Shown: piece by piece, positions 22,699 to 33,400 of the stretch
Layout: each line of letters opens with the position of its first letter
How positions within the stretch are numbered: position 1 is the first letter of the stretch
The notes under the pieces: model-generated
Told to the model about the DNA's origin: nothing
The model's database searches: none
Seen by the model: only the letters and a program-made list of their open reading frames with translations
Source: Primulina eburnea
Taxonomy: Eukaryota; Streptophyta; Magnoliopsida; Lamiales; Gesneriaceae
Direction: 5' to 3'
Assembly: GCF_022965805.1 (NCBI RefSeq)
Contig: NW_027331276.1
Location: 1 to 64,000 of the forward strand
DNA: 64,000 nt
Program-made: the position numbers and the translations under genes

Positions 22699-23724
22699 AT
22701 GGCTGACCACTTTGGTGACGGGAGTAGTCAGGGGAGTGTAGGTCGATGGGGTGATCAGGACGATCATAGACGTCATCGTGAGCATCGTCATCGTCGGGAT
22801 GGTCCTAGGCGTTTCGATATGCATCGTTTCATGCAGATGGGGCCTAAGCCTTTAGTTGGCGGTGAGACTCCCGATGATGCGGAGGATTGGTTAGAGCGCA
22901 TGGAGAGTTGTTTCCGCGCATTCCAGTGCACCGATGAGCAGAAGATGGAGACCCTTAGTTTTCTTCTCGAGGGCCGTGCTCGCAGGTGGTGGCGATCGAC
23001 TTCTGCGCCGATAGTTCAGTCCCAGGGTAGAGCGACTTGGGCCGATTTCCGTGCAGCGTTCATGCAGCTGTACTTTCCTCCAGCCCTTCGCCAGGCCAAG
23101 ACGATTGAGCTCCTGAACCTTAAGCAGGGGAGTATGTCTGTTGATGAGTATCAGCAGAAATTCTTCGAGTTGTTACCCTTTGCGCCTCATATCAGTGGCA
23201 GTTCTGAAGCCAAGTACGATCATTTCCTTCAGGGCCTTAACCAGGAGATCTTTGATCGAGTCACTGTCTGTGATAATCCTACTTCGTACGATGGGTTGGT
23301 GAACCGGTGTCGTCAAGCAGAGATCAGTCTCCAGCGTGGTAGGGCTATTCTTTCTTCTAGACCTCCGAGTGTTTTGAGCCCTCGACCTCAGTCTTTCAAG
23401 AAATCTGGTTCTTCTTCTTCTGGATCTGGATCAAGGTCTAGCGGTGTTGTTCGCTTTGGTGAGAAGAAGGATTCTTGTGCGCATTGTGGGAAGAACCATC
23501 CATCGGAGCAATGCCGATTAGCAGCAGGAGCTTGTTTTCAGTGCGGAGAGATGGGTCATCTCAAGAAGAATTGTCCTCAGCTGCGAGGTGGAGCAGGATC
23601 TGGTTCTGGATCCCAGACGACTGTTCAGCAGAGGAGACAGGGTCAGGCAGTGGGTAGTTCGAATCTTCGACCTCGTGCCCAAGGTCAGGTTTTTGCGCTG
23701 AACCAGGATCAGCCTGGGATGTAA
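22699..23724 (+). CDS. Gag protein of the gag-only element (341 aa)
   Basis: The first ATG is at 22699 (MADHFGDGSSQGS); the frame extends 17 codons upstream only without an ATG. An Arg/His-rich N-terminus precedes a retrotransposon gag domain (about residues 48-190: GPKPLVGGETPDDAEDWLE, RRWW, FFELLPFAPHI). A Ser-rich basic linker follows, then two Cys/His motifs, an imperfect one (C260-C263-H267-C272) and a canonical CCHC knuckle (C279-C282-H287-C292). It ends GQVFALNQDQPGM, just where the related Tekay polyprotein runs on into protease, so the family is cut at the gag/protease boundary. The role is RNA packaging into particles; enzymes must come in trans. Copy 2 (62116-63141) is almost identical, which supports constraint or recency. 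Confidence 0.92.
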   Translation: MADHFGDGSSQGSVGRWGDQDDHRRHREHRHRRDGPRRFDMHRFMQMGPKPLVGGETPDDAEDWLERMESCFRAFQCTDEQKMETLSFLLEGRARRWWRSTSAPIVQSQGRATWADFRAAFMQLYFPPALRQAKTIELLNLKQGSMSVDEYQQKFFELLPFAPHISGSSEAKYDHFLQGLNQEIFDRVTVCDNPTSYDGLVNRCRQAEISLQRGRAILSSRPPSVLSPRPQSFKKSGSSSSGSGSRSSGVVRFGEKKDSCAHCGKNHPSEQCRLAAGACFQCGEMGHLKKNCPQLRGGAGSGSGSQTTVQQRRQGQAVGSSNLRPRAQGQVFALNQDQPGM

Positions 23725-23805
23725 TTGTTATACAGTTGTAATGAAGAATATTTGCAGTGTATTACAATGGTGTTTTATTCTCTTGCCTAGATTTCGAGGA
23801 CGAAA

Positions 23806-23825
23806 TCTTTTTAAGGGGGGGAGAA
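23806..23825 (+). promoter_or_regulatory. Polypurine tract
   Basis: A TTTTTAAGGGGGGGAGAA-type tract precedes the 3' LTR. Confidence 0.85.
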
Positions 23826-25261
23826 TGTAGTAGCCCGAATTCCAAATTGGGTAATTAACGGATTAATGGTGATTAAGAAGGTTTAATGTGTAATTTTGAC
23901 CGAGTCATGATCGGACGGACCGAAGATGGTTCGGAAGCACCGAAGAGTTCGGAAGGTCCGAAGTGGGTTCGGTGGATCCGATCATGAGGTGTCAAGAGCA
24001 GCTGGACACGTGCATGTTCGGACGGTCCGAAGTGTATGATCGGAGGATCCGATCATGAGCTGTCAAGAGCCAATGGACACGTAGCGTTCGGACGTTCCGA
24101 AGTGTTGTTCGGAGGATCCGAACATGGCCTATAAATAGTGCTCGGATTTCTCATTTTTGACTTGCCAATTTCTTGAGTTTTCTCTCATTTTGGAGAGTTT
24201 GGAAGGTTTCTAGGGTTAGTTGTTGGTCGAGCGATAGCCAAGAGCTGCCAGGAGTAGTAGCGTAGCGGCGCCTGAGTTACGAGGCAATCGACATCAAAGG
24301 GCTGTCGACGGACGAAGGTAAACCCTAAACCTTTGGTAGTACTAGGGAGTACTGGTTTTGCTAGTCGAGCATGGTAGTATTGATTGAGTATGCTTTTGAT
24401 GCGTAGGCTTGTGCTAGACCTGATTAGCGGTGTTGCGTAAGGCTAGGCTTGCTGTGATAGAGGTACGAAAGTACTATCCGAGATATCCTGGTTGAGTATA
24501 CATTCATATATGTGTTGCATGAGTATTTGCTGCATTGTTATATGTCATATGATGCATGATATTATGTCACGAGTTATGATGCATATTGCATATCATGTTG
24601 AGCCGTATCTCCTTCAAGATAGCCTTTACTGTTGAGCTGTATCTCTTTCGAGATAAGCTATATCTTGGGGCCGCTCAGCCCTGTCTTGTGGACGCATGGA
24701 CACCGAGAGTACACAGTGGCCGACGGGTCGGGAGGGCTTCGGTGGTCCGGGACATTTTAGGTCCACGTCTGTCTTGTAGTGGATGCAGTGACCCAGAGGT
24801 GTACCGCGCGGCACTATCCACTTGGCGCCTCTAGACTGAGCATTGTTGAGATCCTTTTGTGACTCCTGTTTCTTGACTACCCCGGTATCATGATCATAGC
24901 ATGTGCATTTCATATAGGTCTGTATACTCATACTTTTGTACTGGGCGTTCTTATCGCTCACGTCCTCGGTTTTGTTTATTCTTGGACACCCCATTCCCAC
25001 GGGGCAGGCCTCAGGTTGGACAGCTCAGGAGGAGCAGGAGGAGGACGTTGAGTAGCTGGTTGGTTTAGTTTATCGGTATTGTTTTGATTCGATATGGTTG
25101 TACTGGATATTTCATTTTGAGTTAGTCTAGACTTCGATTTCGATTGGGTTGTATAACTATTGTTGTTGACTATTTCCGCTGTTATCTCTGATTATTGTTA
25201 ATTAGGTTAATTGCATGCTTAGTTCTTGCCTAGTAGGTGAATTCTGGAACGGGTCACTACA
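23826..25261 (+). repeat. 3' LTR of gag-only element copy 1
   Basis: It matches the 5' LTR nearly base for base, with its own dyad cluster (23911-24127) and TATA box (24129-24138). Confidence 0.92.
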
Positions 25262-25266
25262 AAATC
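25262..25266. repeat. Target-site duplication AAATC (right)
   Basis: It pairs with 21158-21162. Confidence 0.9.
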
Positions 25267-25349
25267 TGTAGAAACCGCTACACGAAAATCGGTATTGAAA
25301 ATCCTACGAAGAATTGAATGGATACTCTTACTTGAATCAAAAACCTTGA

Positions 25350-25361
25350 GCTCTGATACCA
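25350..25361 (-). promoter_or_regulatory. Primer-binding site of the array-inserted element
   Basis: The minus strand reads TGGTATCAGAGC two bases inside the 5' LTR, complementary to initiator tRNA-Met. Confidence 0.9.
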
Positions 25362-25363
25362 AA

Positions 25364-25603
25364 TGACGTGAATCTTGATACGAATAAATAGAAAACACGA
25401 TTGTAATAAATCGCACCCTCTATTCAATTACAGTATTAAGACCCGTGTTGTTTTTCCGATCTTTGAGACAAGTTCACCTCTAAATCACGAACGATTTAGC
25501 AACAAATATTAACGATAGGAACAATCGCGCTCAAGAGAACCTCCAAAGAACCTGCCCTTGCTTATCAATCATTTGAACACCATGCTCGGCCACGTTCACA
25601 TCA
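25364..25603 (-). repeat. 5' LTR of the array-inserted element
   Basis: It is 240 bp, TGACGTGAATC...CACATCA. It pairs with 17794-18046 and is followed by TSD TTCAG at 25604-25608. Confidence 0.9.
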
Positions 25604-26453
25604 TTCAGTTTGTCCATCCGTTTGAGGATGACAAGTAGTAGAAAACAAAAATTTTGTGCCAAGTTTAGACCATAAAGTATTCCAAAAGTAACTCAAGAAT
25701 TTAACATCGCGACCAGAAACAATAGTCCTAGGCATGCAATGCAACCTTCCGACTTCTCTAAAGAACTAATCCGCAATGTTTGAAGCATCATCGGTTTTAT
25801 GACAAGCTATAAAATGTGCCATCTTAGAGAATCTATCCACAACAACAAAAATAGAATCAATCCCCTTCTTAGTCCTAGGCAACCCCAAAATAAAGTCCAT
25901 AGAAATGTCAATCCAAGTTCTTTTTAAGAATAGCGCGCAAAAGTGTTCCCATAGTTCTATTGACAACTTCAGTTTGTCCATCCGTTTGAGGATGACAAGT
26001 AGTAGAAAACAACAATTTTGTGCCAAGTTTAGCCCATAAAGTATTCCAAAAGTGACTCAAGAATTAACATCGCGACCAGAAACAATAGTCCTAGGCATGC
26101 CATGCAACCTACCGACTTCTCTAAAGAACAAATCCGCAATGTTTGAAGCATCATCGGTTTTATGACAAGCTATAAAATGTGCTATCTTAGAGAATCTATC
26201 CACAACAACGAAAATAGAATCCATCCCCTTCTTAGTCCTAGGCACCCCAAAATAAAGTCCATAGAAATGTCAATCCAAGTTCTTTTTAAGAATAGCACGC
26301 AAAAGTGTTCCCAAAGTGCTATTGACAACTTCAGTTTGTCCATCAGTTTGAGGATGAGAAGTAGTAGAAAAACAACAATTTCGTGCCAAGTGTAGACCAT
26401 AAAGTATTCCAAAAGTAACTCAAGAATTTAACATCACGACCAGAATCAATAGT

Positions 26454-26624
26454 CCTAGGCATGCCATGCAACCTAACGACTTCTCTAATGTACAAATCCG
26501 CAATGTTTGAAGCACAATCGGTTTTATGACAAGTAGTAGAAAACAACAATTTTGTGCCAAGTTTAGACCATAAAATATTCCAAAAGTAACTCAAGAATTT
26601 AACATCGCGACCAGAAACAATAGT
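26454..26624 (-). repeat. Truncated satellite monomer (171 bp), copy 6
   Basis: It has the same ATGACAAG deletion junction and companion variants as copies 1-5, here in block 2. Confidence 0.85.
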
Positions 26625-28439
26625 CCTAGGCATGCCATGCAACCTTCCGACTTCTCTAAAGAACTAATCCGCACTGTTTGAAGCATCATCGGTTTTATGA
26701 CAAGCTATAAAATGTGCCATCTTAGAGAATCTATCCACAACAACAAAAATAGAATCAATCCCCTTCTTAGTCCTAGGCAACCCCAAAATAAAGTCCATAG
26801 AAATGTCAATCCAAGTTCTTTTTAAGAATAGCACGCAAAAGTGTTCCCAAAGTTCTATTGACAACTTCAGTTTGTCCATCCGTTTGAGGATGACAAGTAG
26901 TAGAAAACAACAATTTCGTGCCAAGTTTAGCCCATAAAGTATTCCAAAAGTGACTCAAGAATTTAACATCGCGACCAGAAACAATAGTCCTAGGCATGCC
27001 ATGCAACCTACCGACTTCTCTAAAGAACAAATCCGCAATGTTTGAAGCATCATCGGTTTTATGAAAAGCTATAAAATGTGCTATCTTAGAGAATCTATCC
27101 ACAACAACGAAAATAGAATCCATCCCCTTCTTAGTCCTAGGCACCCCAAAATAAAGTCCATAGAAATGTCAATCCAAGTTCTTTTTAAGAATAGCACGCA
27201 AAAGTGTTCCCAAAGTGCTATTGACAACTTCAGTTTGTCCATCAGTTTGAGGATGAGAAGTAGTAGAAAACAACAATTTCGTGCCAAGTTTAGACCATAA
27301 AGTATTCCAAAGTAACTCAAGAATTTAACATCGCGACCAGAATCAATAGTCCTAGGCATGCCATGCAACCTAACGACTTCTCTAATGTAAAAATCCGCAA
27401 TGTTTGAAGCATAATCGGTTTTATGACAAGCTATAAAATGTGCCATCTTAGAAATCTATCCACAACAACGAAAATAGAATCCCTCCCCTTCTTAGTCCTA
27501 GGCAACCCCAAAATAAAGTCCATAGAAATGTCAATCCAAGTACTTTTTAAGAATAGCACGCAAAAGTGTTCCCAAAGTTCTATTGACAACTTCAGTTTGT
27601 CCATCCGTTTGAGGATGACAAGTAGTAGAAAACAACAATTTTGTGCCAAGTTTAGACCATAAAGTATTCCAAAAGAAACTCAAGAATTTAACATCGCGAC
27701 CAGAAACAATAGTCCTAGGCATGCCATGCAACCTTCCGACTTCCCTAAAGAACTAATCCGCAATGTTTGAAGCATCATCGGTTTTATGACAAGCTATAAA
27801 ATGTGCCATCTTAGAGAATCTATCCACAACAACAAAAATAGAATCAATCCCCTTCTTAGACCTAGGCAACCCCAAAATAAAGTCCGTAGAAATGTCAATC
27901 CAAGTTCTTTTTAAGAATAGCACGCAAAAGTGTTCCCAAAGTTCTATTGACAACTTCAGTTTGTCCATCCTTTTGAGGATGACAAGTAGTAGAAAACAAC
28001 AATTTTGTGCCAAGTTTAGCCCATAAAGTATTCCAAAAGTGACTCAAGAATTTAACATCGCGACCAGAAACAATAGTCCTAGGCATGCCATGCAACCTAC
28101 TGACTTCTCTAAAGAACAAATCCGCAATGTTTGAAGCATCATCGGTTTTATGACAAGCTATAAAATGTGCTATCTTAGAGAATCTATCCACAACAACGAA
28201 AATAGAATTCATCCCCTTCTTAGTCCTAGGCACCCCAAACTAAAGTCCATAGAAATGTCAATCCAAGTTCTTTTTAAGAATAGCACGCAAAGTGTTCCCA
28301 AAGTGCTATTGACAACTTCAGTTTGTCCATCAGTTTGAGGATGAGAAGTAGTAGAAAACAACAATTTCGTGCCAAGTGTAGACCATAAAGTATTCCAAAA
28401 GTAACTCAAGAATTTAACATCGCGACCAGAATCAATAGT

Positions 28440-28610
28440 CCTAGGCATGCCATGCAACCTAACGAATTCTCTAATGTACAAATCCGCAATGTTTGAAGCA
28501 CAATCGGTTTTATGACAAGTAGTAGAAAACAACAATTTTGTGCCAAGTTTAGACCATAAAATATTCCAAAAGTAACTCAAGAATTTAACATCGCGACCAG
28601 AAACAATAGT
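28440..28610 (-). repeat. Truncated satellite monomer (171 bp), copy 7
   Basis: It has the same junction, about 1,986 bp from copy 6, matching the roughly 1,990-bp higher-order period of block 1. Confidence 0.85.
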
Positions 28611-31600
28611 CCTAGGCATGCCATGCAACCTTCCGACTTCTCTAAAGAACTAATCCGCAATGTTTGAAGCATCATCGGTTTTATGACAAGCTATAAAATG
28701 TGCCATCTTAGAGAATCTATCTACAACAACAAAAATAGAATCAATCCCCTTCTTAGTCCTAGGCAACCCCAAAATAAAGTCCATAGAAATGTCAATCCAA
28801 GTTCTTTTTAAGAATAGCACGCAAAAGTGTTCCCAAAGTTCTATTGACAACTTCAGTTTGTCCATCCGTTTGAGGATGACAAGTAGTAGAAAACAACAAT
28901 TTCGTGCCAAGTTTAGCCCATAAAGTATTCCAAAAGTGACTCAAGAATTTAACATCGCGACCAGAAACAATAGTCCTAGGCAATCCATGCAACCTACCGA
29001 CTTCTCTAAAGAACAAATCCGCAATGTTTGAAGCATCATCGGTTTTATGACAAGCTATAAAATGTGCTATCTTAGAGAATCTATCCACAACAACGAAAAT
29101 AGAATCCATCCCCTTCTTAGTCCTAGGCACCCCAAAATAAAGTCCATAGAAATGTCAATCCAAGTTCTTTTTAAGAATAGCACGCAAAAGTGTTCCCAAA
29201 GTTCTATTGACAACTTCAGTTTGTCCATCCGTTTGAGGATGAGAAGTAGTAGAAAACAACAATTTTGTGCCAAGTTTAGACCATAAAGTATTCCAAAAGT
29301 AACTCAAGAATTTAACATCGCGACCAGAAATCAATAGTCCTAGGCATGCCATGCAACCTAACGACTTCTCTAATGAACAAATCCGCAATGTTTGAAGCAT
29401 AATCGGTTTTATGACAAGCTATAAAATGTGCCATCTTAGAAAATCTATCCACAACAACGAAAATAGAATCCCTCCCCTTCTTAGTCCTAGGCAACCCCAA
29501 AATAAAGTCCATAGAAATGTCAATCCAAGTACTTTTTAAGAATAGCACGCAAAAGTGTTCCCAAAGTTCTATTGACAACTTCAGTTTGTCCATCCGTTTG
29601 AGGATGACAAGTAGTAGAAAACAACAATTTTGTGCCAAGTTTAGACCATAAAGTATTCCAAAAGAAACTCAAGAATTTAACATCGCGACCAGAAACAATA
29701 GTCCTAGGCATGCCATGCAACCTTCCGACTTCTCTAAAGAACTAATCCGCAATGTTTGAAGCATCATCGGTTTTATGACAAGCTATAAAATGTGCCATCT
29801 TAGAGAATCTATCCACAACAACAAAAATAGAATCAATCCCCTTCTTAGTCCTAGGCAACCCAAAATAAAGTCCATAGAAATGTCAATCCAAGTTCTTTTT
29901 AAGAATAGCACGCAAAAGTGTTCCCAAAGTTCTATTGACAACTTCAGTTTGTCCATCCGTTTGAGGATGACAAGTAGTAGAAAACAACAATTTCGTGCCA
30001 AGTTTAGCCCATAAAGTATTCCAAAAGTACTCAAGAATTTAACATCGCGACCAGAAACAATAGTCCTAGGCATGCCATGCAACCTACCGACTTCTCTAAA
30101 GAACAAATCCGCAATGTTTGAAGCATCATCGGTTTTATGACAAGCTATAAAATGTGCTATCTTAGAGAATCTATCCACAACAACGAAAATAGAATCCATC
30201 CCCTTCTTAGTCCTAGGCACCCCAAAATAAAGTCCATAGAAATGTCAATCCAAGTTCTTTTTAAGAATAGCACGCAAAAGTGTTCCCAAAGTGCTATTGA
30301 CAACTTCAGTTTGTCCATCCGTTTGAGGATGAGAAGTAGTAGAAAACAACAATTTCGTGCCAAGTTTAGCCCATAAAGTATTCCAAAAGTAACTCAAGAA
30401 TTTAACATCGCGACCAGAAACAATAGTCCTAGGCATGCCATGCAACCTTCCGACTTCTCTAAAGAACTAATCCGCAATGTTTGAAGCATCATCGGTTTTA
30501 TGACAAGCTATAAAATGTGCCATCTTAGAGAATCTATCCACAACAACAAAAATAGAATCCACCCCTTCTTAGTCCTAGGCAACCCCAAAATAAAGTCCAT
30601 AGAAATGTCAATCCAAGTTCTTTTTAAGAATAGCACGCAAAAGTGTTCCCAAAGTTCTATTGACAACTTCAGTTTGTCCATCCGTTTGAGGATGACAAGT
30701 AGTAGAAAACAACAATTTTGTGCCAAGTTTAGCCCATAAAGTATTCAAAAGTAACTCAAGAATTTAACATCGCGACTAGAAACAATAGTCCTTAGGCATG
30801 CCATGCAACCTACCGACTTCTCTAAAGAACAAATCCGCAATGTTTGAAGCATCATCGGTTTTATGACAAGCTATAAAATGTGCCATCTTAGAGAATCTAT
30901 CCACAACAACAAAAATAGAATCCATCCCCTTCTTAGTCCTAGGCAACCCAAAATAAAGTCCATAGAAATGTCAATCCAAGTTCTTTTTAAGAATAGCACG
31001 CAAAAGTGTTCCCAAAGTTCTATTGACAACTTCAGTTTGTCCATCCGTTTGAGGATGACAAGTAGTAGAAAACAACAATTTCGGGCCAAGTTTAGCCCAT
31101 AAAGTATTCCAAAAGTACTCAAGAATTTAACATCGCGACCAGAAACAATAGTCCTAGGCATGCCATGCAACCTACCGACTTCTCTAAAGAACAAATCCGC
31201 AATGTTTGAAGCATCAATCGGTTTTATGACAAGCTATAAAATGTGCCATCTTAGAAAATCTAATCCACAACAACGAAAATAGATTCCTACCCTTCTTAGT
31301 CCTAGGCAAACCCCAAAATAAAGTCCATAGAAATGTCAATCCAAGTACTTTTTAAAATAGCATATCCGCTGGGTTTGACTTTGCACACCAACAGAAGAGA
31401 TGCACTGCTGCAAGTGCTGGAGTCGCTGAAGCTCGACATTGTTCTGTTGGTATGGGTGCATCTTATCCACCAATTTATTTATAGGAAAGGGAGGAAAAGA
31501 CGTTTGGGATGAGGGAATGTGAAGAGCCTAAGGTTAATTAAAGCATGCCGTCATTTATTGGGAAGGAGAATGTATCATAGCCATTAAGACCAGTGCACGT

Positions 31601-31926
31601 GGGCGATTAATAAGGGCCTCGAAAATTACGTGGAGTAGACCAAAAGGCGGATGCAGTTATCAAAACGACCCCGAATATGAAAGGTTTCCCGAGATAATGT
31701 TTAATGATATTGCATGCATCATTATGACTACCCGGATATCACAAACTTTGGGGTTTCGTACCCTCTCTAAGAGATTGTCAGGGCCCAACGTAATGTTTCA
31801 AAGCAGAGCCGGTGATCAACCATTACCGTTGGGATACTTTTGTTTGGTTTGTTCAGCAGGTATTCAGTAATAAAAACTCATACCAGATCTTAAAAATACA
31901 AAGCAAGGATGAAACAGAAGAATAAC

Positions 31927-31932
31927 TTTATT
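31927..31932 (-). terminator. Polyadenylation signal of the antisense gene
   Basis: AATAAA lies on the minus strand about 20 bases after the second ORF's stop. Confidence 0.45.
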
Positions 31933-31950
31933 CACTTGCTAGCATTTCTA

Positions 31951-32348
31951 CTAATTACAGCGGAGTATTCTTCTTCTACAAAGAGTATCCACATGGTTTT
32001 TCCATTTCCTTAGCTCATTTGGGGAAGACTTGAGGAAGCCCTCGGTGCTTGTAATGCCCGAGAGGATCTTCATCTCCTTAAGCAACGTCAGCTGGTAGAT
32101 GTAATCACCCTCGAAGATGTTCACCTCTTCGGTCACGTTCAGACGTTCCGATACTTCTCCATCTTTACCACCAGTCTAGAAGCATTAGCTTCTCCGGTCT
32201 CGTGGAGAAGTTGTAATCTCTGAAGTTTCTCCCAGTAACGAACAATCTTATGGAACACTTCATCTTCTATCTCGGTTTTCTTCTTCTCAACTAATCGCCA
32301 CGAGACTTCTTCCATATCTGAATTCGACGGATTACTGGAGCTCGCCAT
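31951..32348 (-). pseudogene. Small antisense gene, frameshifted (about 130 aa in total)
   Basis: The first part (32348-32139, 69 codons) starts MASSSNPSNSDMEEVSWRL and is rich in Lys/Glu (EKKKTEIEDEVFHKIVRYWE), probably helical. A stop and frame change at about 32139 separate it from a second part (to 31951) with YQLTLLKEMKILSG and EGFLKSSPNELRKWKNHVD. The two read as one broken protein. It has its own TATA box about 60 bases upstream and AATAAA just downstream, so it looks like a real antisense transcription unit inside the retroelement. The family was not recognised; by position it would be the antisense extra ORF of a Tat-lineage element. A short intron cannot be excluded in place of the frameshift. 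Confidence 0.5.
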
Positions 32349-32405
32349 TTGACTCCTGCGACCAACTATTTAATGGTAACTTGGAAAAAATAAAAAAGAT
32401 GTTGC

Positions 32406-32415
32406 TATATTTATA
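32406..32415 (-). promoter_or_regulatory. TATA box for the antisense gene
   Basis: The minus strand reads TATAAATATA about 60 bases before the ATG of the antisense ORF. Confidence 0.5.
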
Positions 32416-32721
32416 ATAGCAAGGGGCTAATCACAACCGTCGAATCTTTGGATACATAGACGGTCAGGACGGACATTGGGAATTGCACCAGAAAGTTGAA
32501 AAGACGTACACGCCTATCGAAATATTGCGATAAATCATCCTCGAAAACATAAAAACGTGGGAGATATGATTGATTGATGTACATCGCGAGTCTTCACCAT
32601 ACATCGACGTCTGTGTAGCTATGCTCAGTCCAGAGGATGTATCAAAATGGCTTTCCTGACCGGGCACAAGGGACTAATCGGGACAGCGAGTAGACTCTAG
32701 CCCGACTATTTAAGGAAGGAG

Positions 32722-33400
32722 TGATGATACCCCGATATGTCCCGGGCAGTTGATCCCGGGAATGCTCGGGTCATGGGTCAGGCCCATGAACGATGCCCGG
32801 GTCAGGACAGCCCATCTCTCGAGTGGGTTGATTCAGGACATAGCACCAGAGTTCTGGTATAACTTCTCTTCTGACATCTCGAAGCGAGGGAGGCATTTAA
32901 TGATGTTGAAATACACGCGGCCGACCTGTTAACATTAATGAGTGACTGGACAGATGGGATATGACCAATATATGATTTGACATGTCAGAACAATAGGGTA
33001 TAATCAGCCGCCCTAGTATATTTAATGCGCACGTCCTGAAAAACGAGGTCATCATTATTTCCTCCACTATAAATACCAGGTTTTGCATTTATTCCTTCAT
33101 TCAGATATTAATGAACATTTAACACACTCATTTATTACACACCAATATCACAGCCATCACTTGGCTACATTGGTTTTATTGCTTGAATACCCTGCTGACT
33201 TAAGCATCGGAGTGGCCACGCCGGGGACCCCCTCCGGCGCCCATTCACGTGGTTGTTTTTCTTATTGGCAGATCTTTCAAAGGTCAACGAAGAATCTTCT
33301 TTCCAGACCGCCGTCTTAGCTCATATTTCTTCCCGTATTCTTGATAGCTTACCTGGTAGAGTTACCGACCCGACTCCACTGTTCGACCCGGGTGGCATCA
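32722..33400 (+). repeat. LTR of the Tat-like gypsy element (679 bp)
   Basis: It starts TGATGATACC after the purine run AAGGAAGGAG and ends GGTGGCATCA. Its ends are TGATG/CATCA inverted. It contains a TATA box and many CCCGGG-type tracts. No matching second LTR or clear TSD was found. Confidence 0.6.
33068..33075 (+). promoter_or_regulatory. TATA box in the Tat-like LTR
   Basis: TATAAATA within CCACTATAAATACC, followed by a CA-rich region. Confidence 0.65.

Larger units (their letters stand above)
21163..25261 (+). mobile_element. Complete gag-only LTR retrotransposon (TR-GAG type), copy 1
   Basis: It has two nearly identical LTRs (1,437 and 1,436 bp), TSD AAATC, a tRNA-Met primer-binding site, one gag ORF and a polypurine tract. 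The 1.2-kb interior has no room for pol, so it is non-autonomous. Only two differences between the LTRs were found by eye (one T in a T-run near 22095, one A/C near 22246), meaning a recent insertion. The segment before the 3' LTR (TTTCGAGGACGAAATC then AAGGGGGGGAGAA) is the signature of Del/Tekay-type gypsy elements, the likely source of its enzymes. Confidence 0.92.
17794..25603 (-). mobile_element. LTR retrotransposon inserted in the satellite array (gag plus pol relic)
   Basis: It is bounded by direct repeats of 253 and 240 bp starting TGACGTGAATC and ending CACATCA, with TSD TTCAG on both sides. On the minus strand the order is 5' LTR (25603-25364), tRNA-Met primer-binding site, leader, one long ORF, polypurine tract, 3' LTR (18046-17794). 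The own sequence is about 3.7 kb; the rest is a nested gag-only element (21163-25261). No intact protease, reverse transcriptase or integrase is present, so it depends on a partner. The gag and the integrase relic suggest Ty3/gypsy. Confidence 0.9.
25604..31361 (-). repeat. Satellite array block 2
   Basis: This continues block 1 across the inserted element, with about 15 full monomers and two truncated ones in the same orientation. The same variant classes occur, again including SGRD in place of SDRD. Small indels become commoner towards the right end (for example around 30030, 30750, 30791 and 31217). It stops at about 31361 within a monomer, where unrelated sequence begins. Confidence 0.93.
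31362..33400 (+). mobile_element. 3' end of a Tat-like Ty3/gypsy element
   Basis: A plus-strand polypurine tract and a TGATG...CATCA LTR follow an internal stretch that encodes only an antisense gene. Tat-lineage elements (Ogre, Retand) are known for extra ORFs between pol and the 3' LTR, sometimes antisense. The LTR segment GACTTAAGCATCGGAGTGGC resembles a motif common in such LTRs. The body left of 31362 is missing, replaced by the satellite. Nothing recognisable was seen in 31362-31920. Confidence 0.55.

Noticed and set aside
2214..31102. Recurrent 79-codon plus-strand frames ([12 protein letters not shown]...) through the array
   Set aside because: They are the reverse strand of the integrase-core monomers; the minus frame gives clear integrase motifs, while these match nothing and repeat only because the DNA repeats.
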